Origin: Ga0077555 sp033764055
GTDB taxonomy: Bacteria > Pseudomonadota > Alphaproteobacteria > Rhizobiales > Hyphomicrobiaceae
Reading direction: 5' to 3'
DNA length: 64,000 nucleotides
Assembly (NCBI GenBank): GCA_033764055.1
Contig: JANRJI010000127.1
Location: 1 to 64,000 of the forward strand
Shown in pieces: positions 63,493-64,000 of the stretch (position 1 is the first letter of the stretch; every line of letters starts with the position of its first letter). The notes under the pieces were generated by a model. It had not been told where the DNA came from. It did no database searches and was given only the letters and a program-made list of their open reading frames with translations. Both the position numbers and the translations under genes were made by a program.

Positions 63493-64000
63493 CTAGCCCA
63501 ATCTCTTGACGGCTGCCTGCACTGTCGCATTGTTGGGCTCCAGACGGAGCGCCATGATGTAGCTGTCGAGGGCTTCGGCCAGGTCTCCGAGGCGTTCTCG
63601 AATGAGCCCCATCTGAAAATGGACAGCTGCCTTGTCGGGGTTGAGGCCGACGGCAATCGCCTGGATTTCGACCGCCCGGTCCAGGTGTCCCTGCTTCATG
63701 TGGAGATCCGCGAGTCCGTGATGTGGAACCCACGATCCAGGGGCCAGCCGCGTTGCATGTTTGAGCGAGCGCTGGGCATCGTCCTGATTGCCAACCATCC
63801 GATATATGAGCGACAGGACGTAGTGCATGTACCAGCTGTTGGGATCGTAGGTGAGGGCCTTGAGCGCCAGCATCAGGGCACTCTCCCCGAGCTTTCCCGT
63901 CTGCATCTCGCGCCTGAGCAGCAGAAGATGCTCGTTGTATCGAAAGCTCGCGTAGCGCTTCAATCGCTCATCGAAATCGAACGAGCCCTCGTGATAATAG
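63493..64000 (-). CDS. TPR-repeat protein, C-terminal part
   Basis: The frame is open to the right edge, so the start is outside the window; at least 168 residues are present. About four tetratricopeptide repeats can be read: YDPNSWYMHYVLSLIYRMVG, APGSWVPHHGLADLHMKQGH, LNPDKAAVHFQMGLIRERLG and LEPNNATVQAAVKRLG. They follow the TPR spacing of small Ala/Gly at position 8 and Pro at the turn. It precedes the fatty acyl-AMP ligase in the same transcript and is probably a scaffold or a glycosyltransferase-associated TPR; which cannot be told from this fragment. Confidence 0.8.
   Translation of the reverse strand, partial: YYHEGSFDFDERLKRYASFRYNEHLLLLRREMQTGKLGESALMLALKALTYDPNSWYMHYVLSLIYRMVGNQDDAQRSLKHATRLAPGSWVPHHGLADLHMKQGHLDRAVEIQAIAVGLNPDKAAVHFQMGLIRERLGDLAEALDSYIMALRLEPNNATVQAAVKRLG

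Noticed and set aside
1..64000. CRISPR arrays, IS elements, prophage or integrase genes, attachment sites, rRNA
   Set aside because: Looked for across the window; no regularly spaced direct repeats, transposase motifs, terminal inverted repeats with target duplications or rRNA signatures were found by eye.

Overview
The window is GC-rich DNA from an alphaproteobacterium, most likely of the order Hyphomicrobiales (Rhizobiales). The basis is gene content: a urt-ure urea operon, an ATP12 F1-assembly chaperone beside a HAD phosphatase and an RluC-type enzyme, a TIGR02186/Alph_Pro_TM-type membrane protein, and a plcP-btaA-btaB phosphorus-sparing lipid operon. I found no rRNA, tRNA, CRISPR array, IS element or phage module.

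Region by region. (1) Positions 1-8307, minus strand: one long urea operon, urtABCDE followed by ureD, ureA, a small membrane protein, ureB, a CC/CPWCG cysteine protein and ureC, which runs off the left edge. It has a good sigma-54 promoter and a candidate NtrC site. A well-signalled micro-ORF lies between urtD and urtE. (2) 8308-11630, plus: a secreted protein built of 23-residue repeats and a tandem pair of GH114/TM1410-like proteins. (3) 11671-22423, minus: a possible catabolic/oxidative block (flavin monooxygenase of the HpaB type, Baeyer-Villiger monooxygenase, carboxymuconolactone-decarboxylase-like protein, MFS transporter, methyltransferase, alpha/beta hydrolase, frameshifted LLM oxidoreductase), plus two membrane proteins. 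(4) 22629-34440, plus: propionyl-CoA synthetase, aldehyde dehydrogenase, Der GTPase, a small cysteine protein, an F420/flavin oxidoreductase, NhaA coupled to a beta-carbonic anhydrase, and an SsuABC/TauABC-type ABC transporter. (5) 34477-37122: two paralogous mini-genes with their own terminator, divergent from a LysR regulator, then a TIGR02186-like protein.

(6) 37414-43584, plus: crcB, an RluC-type pseudouridine synthase, then plcP-btaA-btaB (conversion of phospholipid to the phosphorus-free betaine lipid DGTS, with a candidate Pho box), then a HAD phosphatase and the ATP12 chaperone. (7) 43595-54629: a surface-glycan locus with a PglD/NeuD-like acyltransferase divergent from a plus-strand run: an undescribed modular beta-domain protein, a GT-B-like protein, a NodB-type deacetylase, a CMP-sugar (NeuA-type) synthetase, an SGNH hydrolase, an acyl-CoA synthetase, a second deacetylase and a GNAT protein. 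The intergenic region holds a perfect 18-bp palindrome and a perfect hairpin. (8) 54943-64000: an L,D-transpeptidase with a coiled-coil tail, a frameshifted putative lipoprotein, RarA, an 860-residue helical orphan, a fatty-acyl-AMP-ligase-like enzyme and a partial TPR protein.

The most unusual material is the glycan locus (especially the modular protein at 44482-46365 and its control region), the 23-residue repeat protein, the orphan at 59238-61820, and the mini-genes inside or beside well-known operons. Two genes appear frameshifted (11671-12526 and 57058-57604).
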